This document shows positions 10,416 to 18,561 of a stretch of 64,000 nucleotides of DNA, one piece after another. Numbering within the stretch: the first letter of the stretch is position 1; each line of letters begins with the position of its first letter. The stretch comes from Vreelandella neptunia. Its GTDB lineage: Bacteria > Pseudomonadota > Gammaproteobacteria > Pseudomonadales > Halomonadaceae. Both the position numbers and the translations under genes were made by a program. The notes under the pieces were generated by a model. It was not told where the DNA came from. It searched no databases and worked only from the letters and a program-made list of their open reading frames with translations. The stretch is from NCBI RefSeq assembly GCF_034479615.1, contig NZ_CP140255.1:558001-622000 (forward strand). The letters run 5' to 3'.

Positions 10416-10443
10416 TTGACCTACCTCGTTAATTACGTATAAT
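10416..10443 (+). promoter_or_regulatory. tRNA-Leu promoter
   Basis: TTGACC (10416-10421) and a consensus TATAAT (10438-10443) are 16 bp apart. They are followed by a GCGC discriminator typical of stringently controlled stable-RNA promoters, about 11 bp before the tRNA. Confidence 0.85.
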
Positions 10444-10454
10444 GCGCATCCATT

Positions 10455-10541
10455 GCCGGTATGGCGGAATTGGTAGACGCAGCGGATTCAAAATCCGCCG
10501 CCTTTACGGGTGTGCCAGTTCGAGTCTGGCTACCGGCACCA
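10455..10541 (+). tRNA. tRNA-Leu(CAA)
   Basis: 87-nt class II tRNA. The acceptor stem GCCGGTA (10455-10461) pairs with TACCGGC (10531-10537), followed by discriminator A and an encoded CCA. The anticodon stem GCGGA/TCCGC encloses a TTCAAAA loop, with anticodon CAA at 10489-10491. The long variable arm is CGCCTTTACGGGTG-like and the T-loop is GTTCGAGTC. It is closest in type to E. coli leuX. No integrase or att duplication is visible nearby. Confidence 0.95.
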
Positions 10542-10552
10542 TCTTTAAAATC

Positions 10553-10576
10553 AGGCACTTAGGTGCCTTCTTTTGT
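10553..10576 (+). terminator. Intrinsic terminator of tRNA-Leu
   Basis: AGGCAC/GTGCCT stem with a 4-nt loop followed by TCTTTTG, 11 nt after the tRNA CCA end. Confidence 0.8.
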
Positions 10577-10648
10577 GTCTGCGATTTGAGTTTTTCCCTT
10601 CCTAAGTCCCTGATTGTGTCCACAAAGTGTCAACGGAGAGTTCGGCGC

Positions 10649-12019
10649 TTACTTTTTCTTCTTAACCAAACTTTCAACCACCAGCTTTCGATAAAGAGCA
10701 ACCAGCTCGGCACTTTTGGAATCTTCGTGCCAGCTAGCGGCGTAGGTGTGGGCGCGTTCGGTTAGCTGTTGGCGCAGGGTTTCATCATTTAGCAGGTGGT
10801 TGACCTTGGCGGCGAAGTCGTCATGGTTATCCTCGGCGATCAGGCAGCCTTCTCCTTCTTTTAATACATCCAGCGTGCCCATCATGGCGGTGGAAACCAC
10901 CGGTGTGCCTAGCGCCATCGCTTCCAGCAGCACTAGCCCCTGGGTTTCCGTGCGTGATGCAAATACAAAAACGTCGGCGGCGCGGTAGGCGGCTTGCAGT
11001 GGGCCGTGGCGGTCGAGATAGCCAAGGAAAAGTACGGCGTCTGCCACGCCAACTTCCTGGGCGCGCCGGACAAGCGAGTCATGGGCCGGGCCTTCGCCGG
11101 TAATGATCAGCCGGGCGGTGGGGTGTTCGGCTAATACCTTGGGCAGCATATCGATCAGAAAATCGATGTTCTTCTCAAAGGCAGCGCGGCCTACATAAAG
11201 CAGCAGGCGCGCATCTGTAGGCAGATCGTAGTGGGCTCGAAAGTCGCTATCATCCTGGGCTCCTTGAGGGTGGCAGAACGCCTCCAGCGACAAACCGGTG
11301 GGAATTACCGTGGAGGGCGTGGTCACGCCGTAGCGGGTAAGGGCTTCCTGCATTGCCCTTGAAGGAGCGACCAAGGCGTCGAGCTGCTGGCACTGGTGCA
11401 CTGAAAGACGACGCGCGGCAAGTCGCAGCCAGCGTCGTGGAAGCCAGCGGATATAGTGGTGAACATACTCCTCAAACAGGGTGTGGTAGGTCGCTACCAC
11501 CGGAAGCCCGAGCCGACGCCCCAGCGCTACACCGGCATAGTGAGCGGTAAACGGCGTATGGACATGAATAAGGTCAAAGGCTTCGGCGGCAAGCTGCGGT
11601 GCCAGGGCGATCAAGTCCCGATAGCGCATCATGCGATCCTCTGGGTCGCCGGGTACCTGGCGCGAGTCGATGCGCAGTACGCCCGGCTCGTCCACTTGGC
11701 CTACGGGATAATCGGGACAGATCAGCGTGACCGAGTGGCCCAAACGCTCAAGGGCACCGCGAAAACTGGCGATAGAGGTGGAAACGCCATTAACGCGAGG
11801 GAAGTAGACATCCGAAATCATCAGTATCTTCATACCGCTCAGCGGCGTCTCGGTCGTTGACGCCACTGAGTGAAACAGCGTTAAAGCTGACGCCAGCCGT
11901 GCCTCGCGGTCGGCTTTACGCTGCAGGTGAAGGGCATTGCCGTTGGCTAATTGCGTTAGGGCCGCGACTTCCTGGTCACTGAGAGGAGAGCTGAGAGAGG
12001 GGCGTCGGCGCTGTGGCAT
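10649..12019 (-). CDS. GT4-family glycosyltransferase
   Basis: Retaining GT-B glycosyltransferase, probably cytoplasmic and membrane-proximal. From MKILMISDVYFPRVNGVST the protein shows the N-terminal Rossmann lobe, DLIHVHTPFTAHYAG and TYHTLFEEYVHHYIRWLP. The C-terminal donor lobe has LLYVGRAAFEKNIDFLI and the E-X7-E region ASRTETQGLVLLEAMALGTPVV. The start is uncertain: 12019 gives a 62-residue basic, poorly conserved leader, while 11833 (MKIL...) would begin at the usual GT4 start but has a weak ribosome site. The sequence resembles diacylglycerol/PIM-type mannosyl- or glucosyltransferases; acceptor and donor cannot be told. Divergent from the AraC regulator. Confidence 0.8.
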   Translation of the reverse strand: MPQRRRPSLSSPLSDQEVAALTQLANGNALHLQRKADREARLASALTLFHSVASTTETPLSGMKILMISDVYFPRVNGVSTSIASFRGALERLGHSVTLICPDYPVGQVDEPGVLRIDSRQVPGDPEDRMMRYRDLIALAPQLAAEAFDLIHVHTPFTAHYAGVALGRRLGLPVVATYHTLFEEYVHHYIRWLPRRWLRLAARRLSVHQCQQLDALVAPSRAMQEALTRYGVTTPSTVIPTGLSLEAFCHPQGAQDDSDFRAHYDLPTDARLLLYVGRAAFEKNIDFLIDMLPKVLAEHPTARLIITGEGPAHDSLVRRAQEVGVADAVLFLGYLDRHGPLQAAYRAADVFVFASRTETQGLVLLEAMALGTPVVSTAMMGTLDVLKEGEGCLIAEDNHDDFAAKVNHLLNDETLRQQLTERAHTYAASWHEDSKSAELVALYRKLVVESLVKKKK

Positions 12020-12206
12020 GTTGTTTGGACTCTTTTGGCAGCTTATTGCCACGCTAACCTGAGTCCATGACTGGCGGATGACAGCCAGTACCCAGCTTGC
12101 ACCCATCAAGCTGAGTGTTTGTACACAGTGGACGGCTCCCTCGCTTTTTGTTGCCTAGCCGTTTTATAGTGCTGAAACAGCATTCGACGAAATACGGTAA
12201 CCTTCC

Positions 12207-12974
12207 ATGGCCCTTTTTGAGCTGCACAGCCGCAACTTAGCCCAAGAACAGGTGGCCCATACCCACGACTTCCATCAACTTATTCTGGCTACCTGTGGCG
12301 TTACGGAGCTCTCGATGGAGGGGCACGGGGAAAGGGTGACCGCCCGCCGTGGGTGTCTGATTCCTTCGTCGCGCCACCACGAGTACCAGGGCGATGGCAG
12401 CAACCGTACCTTGGTGTTGGATATACCCGTTGCCCAGTTAGCGTCGCTTGAGAAAGGCAGCGAGATTGAGCGCCTCTTCGATAAACCGCGCTTTTTCAGC
12501 GTCCCTCCCGCGTTAAACCAGCTCACTCACGCCCTGGCCAATCAGCTTGAGCAGTGCCCTGGGCTGCAGAATGAAATAGCTATTCTGCTGCTACGCGCGC
12601 TGACCATGTATCTGCATGACGCTACTCCCGCAGCGGTTGGGCAGTTGGGCCAGCACTGTATTAGCGAACGCCTCGACCTTGCTCGTTTGGATGCCTGGCT
12701 GGATCAACATCTGGCTGAGGAGATCCGCGTGGAGCAGCTCGCCTCCCTATGTGCCTTGAGCCCAGGGCACTTCCACAGCTGCTTTCGTGAGCTAACTGGA
12801 GTGACGCCGCTGGCGTATGTACAGCGCAGGCGCCTAGAGCACGCCCGTACGCTGGTTCGCCATAGCACGCTGAGCCTGGGGCATATCGCTATGCTGGTGG
12901 GCTTTCGCGATCAGGGCAGTTTCTCCCGCGCTTATCGGCGCTATTTTGAAGTCTCTCCTTCGTCTGATAGATAG
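12207..12974 (+). CDS. AraC-family transcriptional regulator
   Basis: 255 aa: an N-terminal cupin-like sensor (about residues 10-80, with HTHDFHQLILATCG and RRGCLIPSSRHHEY) followed by the double HTH of AraC proteins (about residues 155-250). The first HTH is RVEQLASLCALSPGHFHSCFREL and the second includes SLGHIAMLVGFRDQGSFSRAYRRYF. The protein ends shortly after the second HTH (SPSSDR), slightly shorter than average but complete. It precedes ridA and the ornithine-cyclodeaminase-like gene on the same strand after 182 bp, so it is a good candidate regulator of that catabolic cluster (inference). Confidence 0.88.
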   Translation: MALFELHSRNLAQEQVAHTHDFHQLILATCGVTELSMEGHGERVTARRGCLIPSSRHHEYQGDGSNRTLVLDIPVAQLASLEKGSEIERLFDKPRFFSVPPALNQLTHALANQLEQCPGLQNEIAILLLRALTMYLHDATPAAVGQLGQHCISERLDLARLDAWLDQHLAEEIRVEQLASLCALSPGHFHSCFRELTGVTPLAYVQRRRLEHARTLVRHSTLSLGHIAMLVGFRDQGSFSRAYRRYFEVSPSSDR

Positions 12975-13156
12975 ACCCTCTCTTAGATAGCCATACCTCC
13001 CAGATAGCCGCTTTCAGTAAATGGCTTCTTCCTGAAAACTGCCTGCATGACTTGCGGGCAAATCTACCGCAGTGTCGGGCAAGTAATTTGTCGGCGAGCG
13101 CACTAGTCTTTGATGATCCCTTTTAAATCAACACAACCTCTTTCAAGGAAAACACC

Positions 13157-13513
13157 ATGGGCGTTACCTACCAAGACAGCAATGCACGTATGAGCCAAGT
13201 GGCGATTCACAACGGCACCGTTTATCTGGCTGGCCAGGTTCCACCTGATGCCACGGCGGATATGCGCGGCCAAACCGAGCAGGTGCTGGCGCGTATCGAT
13301 CAACTGCTGGCCCAGGCGGGCACCTCGAAAGAGCATTTGATCTCAGCGCAAATCTGGGTCACCAGCATGGCGGAGTTCGACCAAATGAACGCTGCTTGGG
13401 ATGCCTGGGTCGTGCCCGGTCGTCCGCCGGTGCGTGCCGCGCTTGAAGCCCAGCTCGCCAAGCCCGAGTGGAAAGTTGAAATTATGGTGGTAGCCGCGCT
13501 GCCGGAGGCCTGA
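13157..13513 (+). CDS. RidA-family enamine/imine deaminase
   Basis: 118-aa YjgF/RidA-fold protein. The family hydrolyses reactive 2-aminoacrylate-type enamines released by PLP enzymes or amino-acid oxidases. The sequence shows the conserved VYLAGQVPPDATADMRGQTEQVLARIDQLL core, and RPPVRAALEAQLAKPEWKVEIMVVAA near the C-terminus contains the arginine and glutamate normally lining the trimer active-site cleft. The ribosome site AAGGA is well placed. The next gene starts 2 bp after its stop, implying co-translation with an enzyme whose product is an imine, which fits RidA chemistry. Confidence 0.92.
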   Translation: MGVTYQDSNARMSQVAIHNGTVYLAGQVPPDATADMRGQTEQVLARIDQLLAQAGTSKEHLISAQIWVTSMAEFDQMNAAWDAWVVPGRPPVRAALEAQLAKPEWKVEIMVVAALPEA

Positions 13514-13514
13514 T

Positions 13515-14456
13515 ATGCGGGTTGTTTCTGCCGAAGAGGTCACGCGCCACCTGACGTGGGATGGCTTGATCAAGCGGCTACAAACGACGTTCGTGAACGG
13601 CGTGGAGTCTCCTCCCCGCCATCACCACGCGATGCACCGGCCGGATGGCGAAGCCACTATGCTGCTAATGCCCGCCTGGGAAGCGGCGGGCTATATCGGC
13701 GTAAAAATGGTCAACGTGTTTCCGCAAAATGCCGACCACGGTATCCCGGCGATCTCCGGACTTTACCTGCTCAGCGAGGGTAAGCACGGCCAGCCGCTGG
13801 CGTGTATCGATGGCAGTGAGCTCACCCGGCGTCGCACGGCGGCTGCTTCCGCGCTGGCCGCTCAGGCTTTGGCCAATGAGAACGCAGAAACGCTGCTGGT
13901 GGTGGGTACCGGCAAGTTGGCGCCCATGGTGATCGAGGCCCACGCCAGCGTGCGACCCATCAAGCGGGTGCTGATCTGGGGGCGTAACCCCAGCAAGGCG
14001 GCGGCGATTGCCGACGAGTACGCCGAACGCTTTGAGACCCACGTAGTGGAAGAACTCGCAGAAGCGGTAGCCGAGGCAGACATCATCAGCTGCGTAACGC
14101 TCTCCAACCAGCCGCTGATCAAAGGTGAGTGGCTGACGTCTGGCACTCACCTGGATCTGATTGGCGCGTTTCGGCCGCAAATGCGCGAGACCGATGCGCT
14201 GTGTCTGCGTCGCTCAGAGGTATTTGTGGATACCTACGCCGGTGCCAAGGGCGAAGCGGGCGACATTCTGCAAGCCATTGAAGAGGGTGAATTCCAGTTC
14301 GACAAGATTCAGGCGGAGCTTGCTGAAGTGCTGACCGGGGCTAAGCCGGGGCGTTCTGCACCGGAGGCCATCACGCTATTCAAATCGGTAGGTGCTTCGC
14401 TGGAAGATTTAGCCGCTGCCATTGAAGTGTGGGAGTCGCTGCCAGAACAGTCATAA
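13515..14456 (+). CDS. Ornithine cyclodeaminase/mu-crystallin family protein
   Basis: 313-aa NAD(P)-dependent enzyme of the OCD/alanine dehydrogenase/ketimine reductase family. An N-terminal dimerisation part (HHHAMHRPDGEATMLLMPAW, VKMVNVFPQN) precedes a Rossmann domain with TLLVVGTGKLAP (about residues 118-129) and the IDGSELTRRRTAAASALAA motif that contacts substrate and cofactor. Substrate is not decided by sequence; members act on ornithine, alanine, cyclic ketimines or N-alkyl amino acids. Being nearly fused to ridA and followed by a TRAP transporter suggests a role in amino-acid or imine catabolism rather than proline synthesis (inference). Confidence 0.88.
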   Translation: MRVVSAEEVTRHLTWDGLIKRLQTTFVNGVESPPRHHHAMHRPDGEATMLLMPAWEAAGYIGVKMVNVFPQNADHGIPAISGLYLLSEGKHGQPLACIDGSELTRRRTAAASALAAQALANENAETLLVVGTGKLAPMVIEAHASVRPIKRVLIWGRNPSKAAAIADEYAERFETHVVEELAEAVAEADIISCVTLSNQPLIKGEWLTSGTHLDLIGAFRPQMRETDALCLRRSEVFVDTYAGAKGEAGDILQAIEEGEFQFDKIQAELAEVLTGAKPGRSAPEAITLFKSVGASLEDLAAAIEVWESLPEQS

Positions 14457-14546
14457 CGATTGCCATAAAAACAACACCATCCCTACCCGATGGGTAGCAA
14501 CGCCACTCATAACGAAGACCGACCAATAATCAAAACGAGGTGTGTT

Positions 14547-15620
14547 ATGAACGCTAAAAAATCCGTATTTATCGCCGCCCTGGCGGCACTCCCACTGGCG
14601 ATTGCCAGCGCCAATGCCCAAGCGCAATCCTATGAAATGGTGATTGCCACGCAACTGCCCGAGGATATGAGCAATAACGAAATATATCCGGCGCTGGTGC
14701 ACTTTAAAAACCTGGTAGAGGCGCGCACCGACGGGGATCTTGAGGTCACCATTTTCGGTGGCGGCCAGCTAGGTTCCGAGGTGGAGAATGGCTCGGAAGT
14801 GCAGGGCGGACGAACGCTACAGTCGACGATTATGTCTGCGGGGGCGATGTCATCCTTCTACGAAGACTATCAAGTCGTCACGGCACCGTTCCTGTTCACC
14901 AACTGGCGGCAGGCGTGGAGCTTCTTTGATAGCGAGTGGTTCGCCGACTTTATGTCCGGCACCATCGAAGACGCCGATTTGCGCTACTTGGGCACCTTCG
15001 ATGATGGCGGTGGTTTTGTCGCCTTCACCAATAACGTGCGCCTAATAAAAACCGTCGAAGATTTAGAAGGTCTGAATATTCGCACCGAAGAGAACCCTGC
15101 CCACGTGGCGATAATGCAATCGTTAGGTGCTTCGGCCACTCCGCTGCCCTGGGGCGAGCTGATCACTGCGTTGGAAACCGGTCTTGCCGATGGGCAGTTC
15201 AATGCGCCGGTGCTCAACACCACCTTCAACTTTGATGCGGTCACCGACTACACCACGCTCACCGGGCATGTGTATAACAGCGCCCCCTGGGTGGTCAGCG
15301 AGTCGTGGTACCAATCGTTGCCCGAAGAACATCAGCAGGCGGTGATCAGCTCCGCGCGGGAAGCGATCCAGTTAAGCCACGGTATGTCTGGTGCCCTGGC
15401 TACCGCGAGTTGGGTGGAGTCCTGTGAACGCTTTGAAGAGTGCTACCTGATGCCCGACGCTGAGCGCGAGCGGATGGCGGAAATTGCCCGCCCCGCTTGG
15501 CAAGAGTGGATCGTCGATGACTTCGGCATGGACGAAGCCCGCGTACAGGGGCTGCTTGACGAAGTTGAACGTGTCGGACAACAGTTGGCAGAAGACGACT
15601 ACCGCATTTATGGTCAATAA
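14547..15620 (+). CDS. dctP: TRAP transporter solute-binding protein, DctP type
   Basis: 357-aa periplasmic receptor. The start at 14547 (MNAKKSVFIAALAALPLAIASANAQA) has GAGG upstream and gives a clear Sec signal peptide cut after about residue 26; an in-frame upstream start lacks these. The mature part shows the DctP fold, including TIFGGGQLGSEVENGSEVQGG, the arginine-containing LNIRTEENPAHVAIMQSLG segment (the Arg that normally grips a carboxylate) and LPWGELITALETGLADGQ. It leads a dctP-dctQ-dctM operon in the middle of amino-compound catabolic genes, so a carboxylate-bearing amino compound is the likely ligand (inference). Confidence 0.9.
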   Translation: MNAKKSVFIAALAALPLAIASANAQAQSYEMVIATQLPEDMSNNEIYPALVHFKNLVEARTDGDLEVTIFGGGQLGSEVENGSEVQGGRTLQSTIMSAGAMSSFYEDYQVVTAPFLFTNWRQAWSFFDSEWFADFMSGTIEDADLRYLGTFDDGGGFVAFTNNVRLIKTVEDLEGLNIRTEENPAHVAIMQSLGASATPLPWGELITALETGLADGQFNAPVLNTTFNFDAVTDYTTLTGHVYNSAPWVVSESWYQSLPEEHQQAVISSAREAIQLSHGMSGALATASWVESCERFEECYLMPDAERERMAEIARPAWQEWIVDDFGMDEARVQGLLDEVERVGQQLAEDDYRIYGQ

Positions 15621-15652
15621 AGCCGGGGCCAATAACGGTTAGCGAACGATAA

Positions 15653-15680
15653 ACGCTGGGGCGATGTGAGGCCCCAGCGT
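15653..15680 (+). promoter_or_regulatory. dctP-dctQ intergenic hairpin
   Basis: Perfect 10-bp stem ACGCTGGGGC/GCCCCAGCGT with an 8-nt loop, 33 bp after dctP. No T-tract follows. It probably stabilises the dctP mRNA or reduces read-through, giving excess binding protein over permease. Confidence 0.65.
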
Positions 15681-15691
15681 GAGGAAAAACC

Positions 15692-16237
15692 ATGGGCGTT
15701 TTAACTCCTTTGCGCCGCGTGAGCGACCTCGTCAATCAGGTGGCTATCGTGGTGTGTGTGGGCTGTATTCTGGCGATGCTGGGCATCTCGTTCACTGCGT
15801 TTCTCTACAAGCTGATCACCGGCAGCACGCTTAGCTGGACCTACTCGCTGGCGCGGCTGTTTCTGCCCTGGATCGGCTTTCTCTCCATGACGATTTCGCT
15901 GCGCTACGGCGAACATGTCGCCATGACATTGCTGGTTCGCAGTTTGCCCCGTGTGATGGTGCAAGTGGCTGCCGGGCTGTGTTTGGCAGTCATTGGACTG
16001 TTTGCACTAATGCTCACTTGGTACGGCTGGGGCTATTTCACCAGCGCCACCCAGGTCTACATGGTTTCCGACCAAATCCAAATCCCTAGTAAGTTCACCG
16101 CAATAGTGGTGCCCATCAGCGGCGTCATGATGCTGCTGCATCTTGTGCAAGGCTTTGCTCTGCTGGAACACTTCATTGATGAGCAGGACGTGATTGGTGG
16201 ACTCATCGACACCACTGACGGGGAGCACCGCCCATGA
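15692..16237 (+). CDS. dctQ: TRAP transporter small permease, DctQ type
   Basis: 181 aa with four TM helices (about residues 14-36, 50-70, 88-110, 130-155). It includes the family's LARLFLPWIGFLSMTISLRYGEHVAM segment linking TM2 and TM3. The ribosome site GAGGAAAA is well placed. The small subunit couples the binding protein to the DctM transport subunit. Its stop overlaps the dctM start by 4 nt (ATGA), implying translational coupling. Confidence 0.9.
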   Translation: MGVLTPLRRVSDLVNQVAIVVCVGCILAMLGISFTAFLYKLITGSTLSWTYSLARLFLPWIGFLSMTISLRYGEHVAMTLLVRSLPRVMVQVAAGLCLAVIGLFALMLTWYGWGYFTSATQVYMVSDQIQIPSKFTAIVVPISGVMMLLHLVQGFALLEHFIDEQDVIGGLIDTTDGEHRP

Positions 16238-17508
16238 CCCCTGCAATTATTGCGTTTGTCGTGCTGCTGTTTATCGGTGCGCCGGTAGCCGTGGTGATGG
16301 CCATGTCGGGTTTGGCGGGTGGCTTTGCCATGGGAGGGGAGAGGATGCTCGGCATCATCGCTGATCGCATGTTCTCCGGCGTTTCGGGCTTTCTGCTGAT
16401 TGCCGTGCCCTACTTTATTTTCACCGCTGAGCTGATGAACCAGGGCGGGCTGACCCACAAGCTGATCGCCTTCAACAATGCGCTGTTCGGCAGGGTGCGC
16501 GGGTCACTCTCCCACGTTAATATCTCGGTCTCGGTGTTCTTTGCGGGCCTCACCGGCGCGGCGGTCACCGATACCGTCGCCATCGGCAAAATCATGATCC
16601 CTGAGATGAAAAAGCAGGGCTACGATGCCGAATACGCCGCTGCGGTGACCGCCTGTTCTTCCATCATCGGGCCGATTATTCCCCCTAGCGTGGTGATGGT
16701 GGTGTACGCCACGCTGCTGCGGGATATTTCGGTGATTGACCTGTTTGCCGGTGGCATTATTCCCGGCCTGTTGATGGCGCTGGCGCTGCTGGGTGTTAGC
16801 TTCTTTTTGGCCTGGAAGCGCAACTACCCGAAACAGGCGCCGACGCCGTTTAAGATGGCCGTGATGTCGTTTGTGATGGCTCTGCCCGCCATGGTGGTGC
16901 CGCTGATTATTCTCGGCGGAATTCTCTCGGGGCTCACCACGATTACCGAAGCCTCGGGGTTTGCGGCGGTTTACGCCATCGTGATTGGGATGGTCTTCTA
17001 CCGGAATCTGACTTGGCGCAAAATCTGGGATGCGCTGGTGACCACGGTGCGCTTCTCCGGCGTGGTGTTTTTTCTACTCGCAACGTCAGCAGTATTGGGC
17101 TGGTTTGTCACCCGTTCAGGGATAGCCAGGGATGCGGCCAGTATCATCACCACTTTCAGCGATGCGGCCTTTGTGCAACTGATGCTGGTGTGTCTGCTAC
17201 TCTTGGTGATTGGCACGGTGATGGATGTGCTGCCCGCACTGGTAGTCATTGCGCCGGTGCTGGTGCCAGCGATGATCCAGCTGGGCTTTGACCCGCTCCA
17301 CTTCGCGATCCTGATGATAGTGGTGCTCAATATCTCCAACGTGACACCGCCAGTGGGGATGACGTTAATGACCGCCGCGCGAATAGCCGAGGTGCCTTAT
17401 GAACGGGCAATCGTGGCATCGCTGCCGTTTTACGTGTCGTTTCTGGTGGTGATTGTGTTGCTGGCGGCGTTTCCGGCGCTCTCTACCTGGATTCCGTCAC
17501 TGCTGTAA
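16234..17508 (+). CDS. dctM: TRAP transporter large permease, DctM type
   Basis: 424-aa sodium-coupled transport subunit with about 11-12 TM helices. Typical motifs: FAGLTGAAVTDTVAIGKIMIPEMKKQGYDAEYAAAVTACSSIIGPIIPPSVVMV is the large conserved loop region beginning near residue 105, and NVTPPVGMTLMTAARIAEVPYERAI lies near residue 370. Last gene of the dctPQM unit; the first deacetylase-like gene follows 21 bp later and is likely on the same transcript. Confidence 0.92.
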   Translation: MTPAIIAFVVLLFIGAPVAVVMAMSGLAGGFAMGGERMLGIIADRMFSGVSGFLLIAVPYFIFTAELMNQGGLTHKLIAFNNALFGRVRGSLSHVNISVSVFFAGLTGAAVTDTVAIGKIMIPEMKKQGYDAEYAAAVTACSSIIGPIIPPSVVMVVYATLLRDISVIDLFAGGIIPGLLMALALLGVSFFLAWKRNYPKQAPTPFKMAVMSFVMALPAMVVPLIILGGILSGLTTITEASGFAAVYAIVIGMVFYRNLTWRKIWDALVTTVRFSGVVFFLLATSAVLGWFVTRSGIARDAASIITTFSDAAFVQLMLVCLLLLVIGTVMDVLPALVVIAPVLVPAMIQLGFDPLHFAILMIVVLNISNVTPPVGMTLMTAARIAEVPYERAIVASLPFYVSFLVVIVLLAAFPALSTWIPSLL

Positions 17509-17529
17509 TTTAGCTAAGGACTGCGACCC

Positions 17530-18561
17530 ATGAAGTGTTTTTATCACCCTGATCAGGCGTTGCATGCGCCGCCGACCTTTCTGCTGCGTGGCCAGCCTGC
17601 GCCTTCGCCGGAAGGCCCTGTGCGCGCCGAGCTGCTTAGCCAAGGTTTGGCCAGTGCAGGGCTTACGTTGACCACACCCAACAAGGCGGATTCGCCTACG
17701 CTGCGCAAGCGCCTGGAACAGATCCATACGCCGCGCTACCTCACTTTTTTGAACACCATTTACGCCCGCTGGCAAGCTCTGCCCAATGCGGCAGAGGTAG
17801 TTGCGCCTAATATTCACCCCTGTGGTGGCGGCTACCACTACCCGCGCCACCCGATTGGCCAGGCTGGCTGGCACCTTCACGATATGGCCTGCCCGCTAAG
17901 TGCGACCAGCTTTCAAGGCGCGCTGGCGTCGGCTGCCAGTGCCGAAGCGGCGGCAGAAGAGGTGCTGAATGGAGTGCCAACGGCCTATGCGCTGTGCCGC
18001 CCGCCTGGACACCATGCCGGGCCGGAGCGCGCTGGGGGCTTTTGCCTGCTGAACAATTCAGCGCTGGCCGCCACGGTGCTGCGCGAACGCTTCGCCAAAG
18101 TAGCGATCATCGATGTGGATCTGCACCACGGCAACGGCACCCAGGATATTTTTTATCACCGCAGTGATGTCTGGACAGGCTCGCTGCACGCCGACCCCAG
18201 TGATTTCTATCCGTTTTTTTGGGGCGGCGCTGATGAAGAGGGTGATGAAGAGGGTGTAGGCGCAAACGTTAATCTGCCCTTGCCGGTCGGCAGCGACGGG
18301 GAGGTCTATCTGGACGCCCTGGCGGTGTTAATTGATCACCTGCAGCGCTACGAGCCCGATGCCGTGGTGGTAGCGCTAGGTTTGGACGCCCATAAAGATG
18401 ATCCCCTGGCGGGGCTCACGGTGGAAACCGAGGCTTTTATCGAGGTGGGCAAGCTCTTGGCGGCCCTCTCGCTGCCCACGGTGATTGTTCAGGAAGGCGG
18501 TTACCCCACTAAGCATCTAAGCGCCAATCTGACCGCCTTTATGCAGGGTTTTACGGCATGA
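17530..18561 (+). CDS. HDAC-fold amidohydrolase (acetylpolyamine amidohydrolase type) 1
   Basis: 343-aa arginase/deacetylase-fold hydrolase. Catalytic features are complete: CRPPGHHAGPERAGGFCLLNN with the charge-relay histidine pair (about residues 158-159), zinc ligands in IDVDLHHGNGTQ (D, H) and LGLDAHKDDP (D), and the late EGGY tyrosine (about residue 328). The N-terminus (MKCFYHPDQALHAPPTFLLRG) is typical of bacterial APAH-like enzymes that remove acetyl or other acyl groups from amines. The ribosome site AAGGA is present. It follows dctM and overlaps the next deacetylase gene by 4 nt. Likely cytoplasmic deacylation of the imported compound (inference). Confidence 0.87.
   Translation: MKCFYHPDQALHAPPTFLLRGQPAPSPEGPVRAELLSQGLASAGLTLTTPNKADSPTLRKRLEQIHTPRYLTFLNTIYARWQALPNAAEVVAPNIHPCGGGYHYPRHPIGQAGWHLHDMACPLSATSFQGALASAASAEAAAEEVLNGVPTAYALCRPPGHHAGPERAGGFCLLNNSALAATVLRERFAKVAIIDVDLHHGNGTQDIFYHRSDVWTGSLHADPSDFYPFFWGGADEEGDEEGVGANVNLPLPVGSDGEVYLDALAVLIDHLQRYEPDAVVVALGLDAHKDDPLAGLTVETEAFIEVGKLLAALSLPTVIVQEGGYPTKHLSANLTAFMQGFTA

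Noticed and set aside
10455..10541. tRNA-Leu as an integration site for the downstream genes
   Set aside because: No integrase, no repeated tRNA 3' end and no composition change after it.
13515..14456. Ectoine-utilisation (eut/doe) assignment of the ridA-OCD-TRAP cluster
   Set aside because: No ectoine hydrolase, N-acetyl-DABA deacetylase of the DoeB type or DoeX-like regulator is present; only the OCD-like gene overlaps with the eut set.
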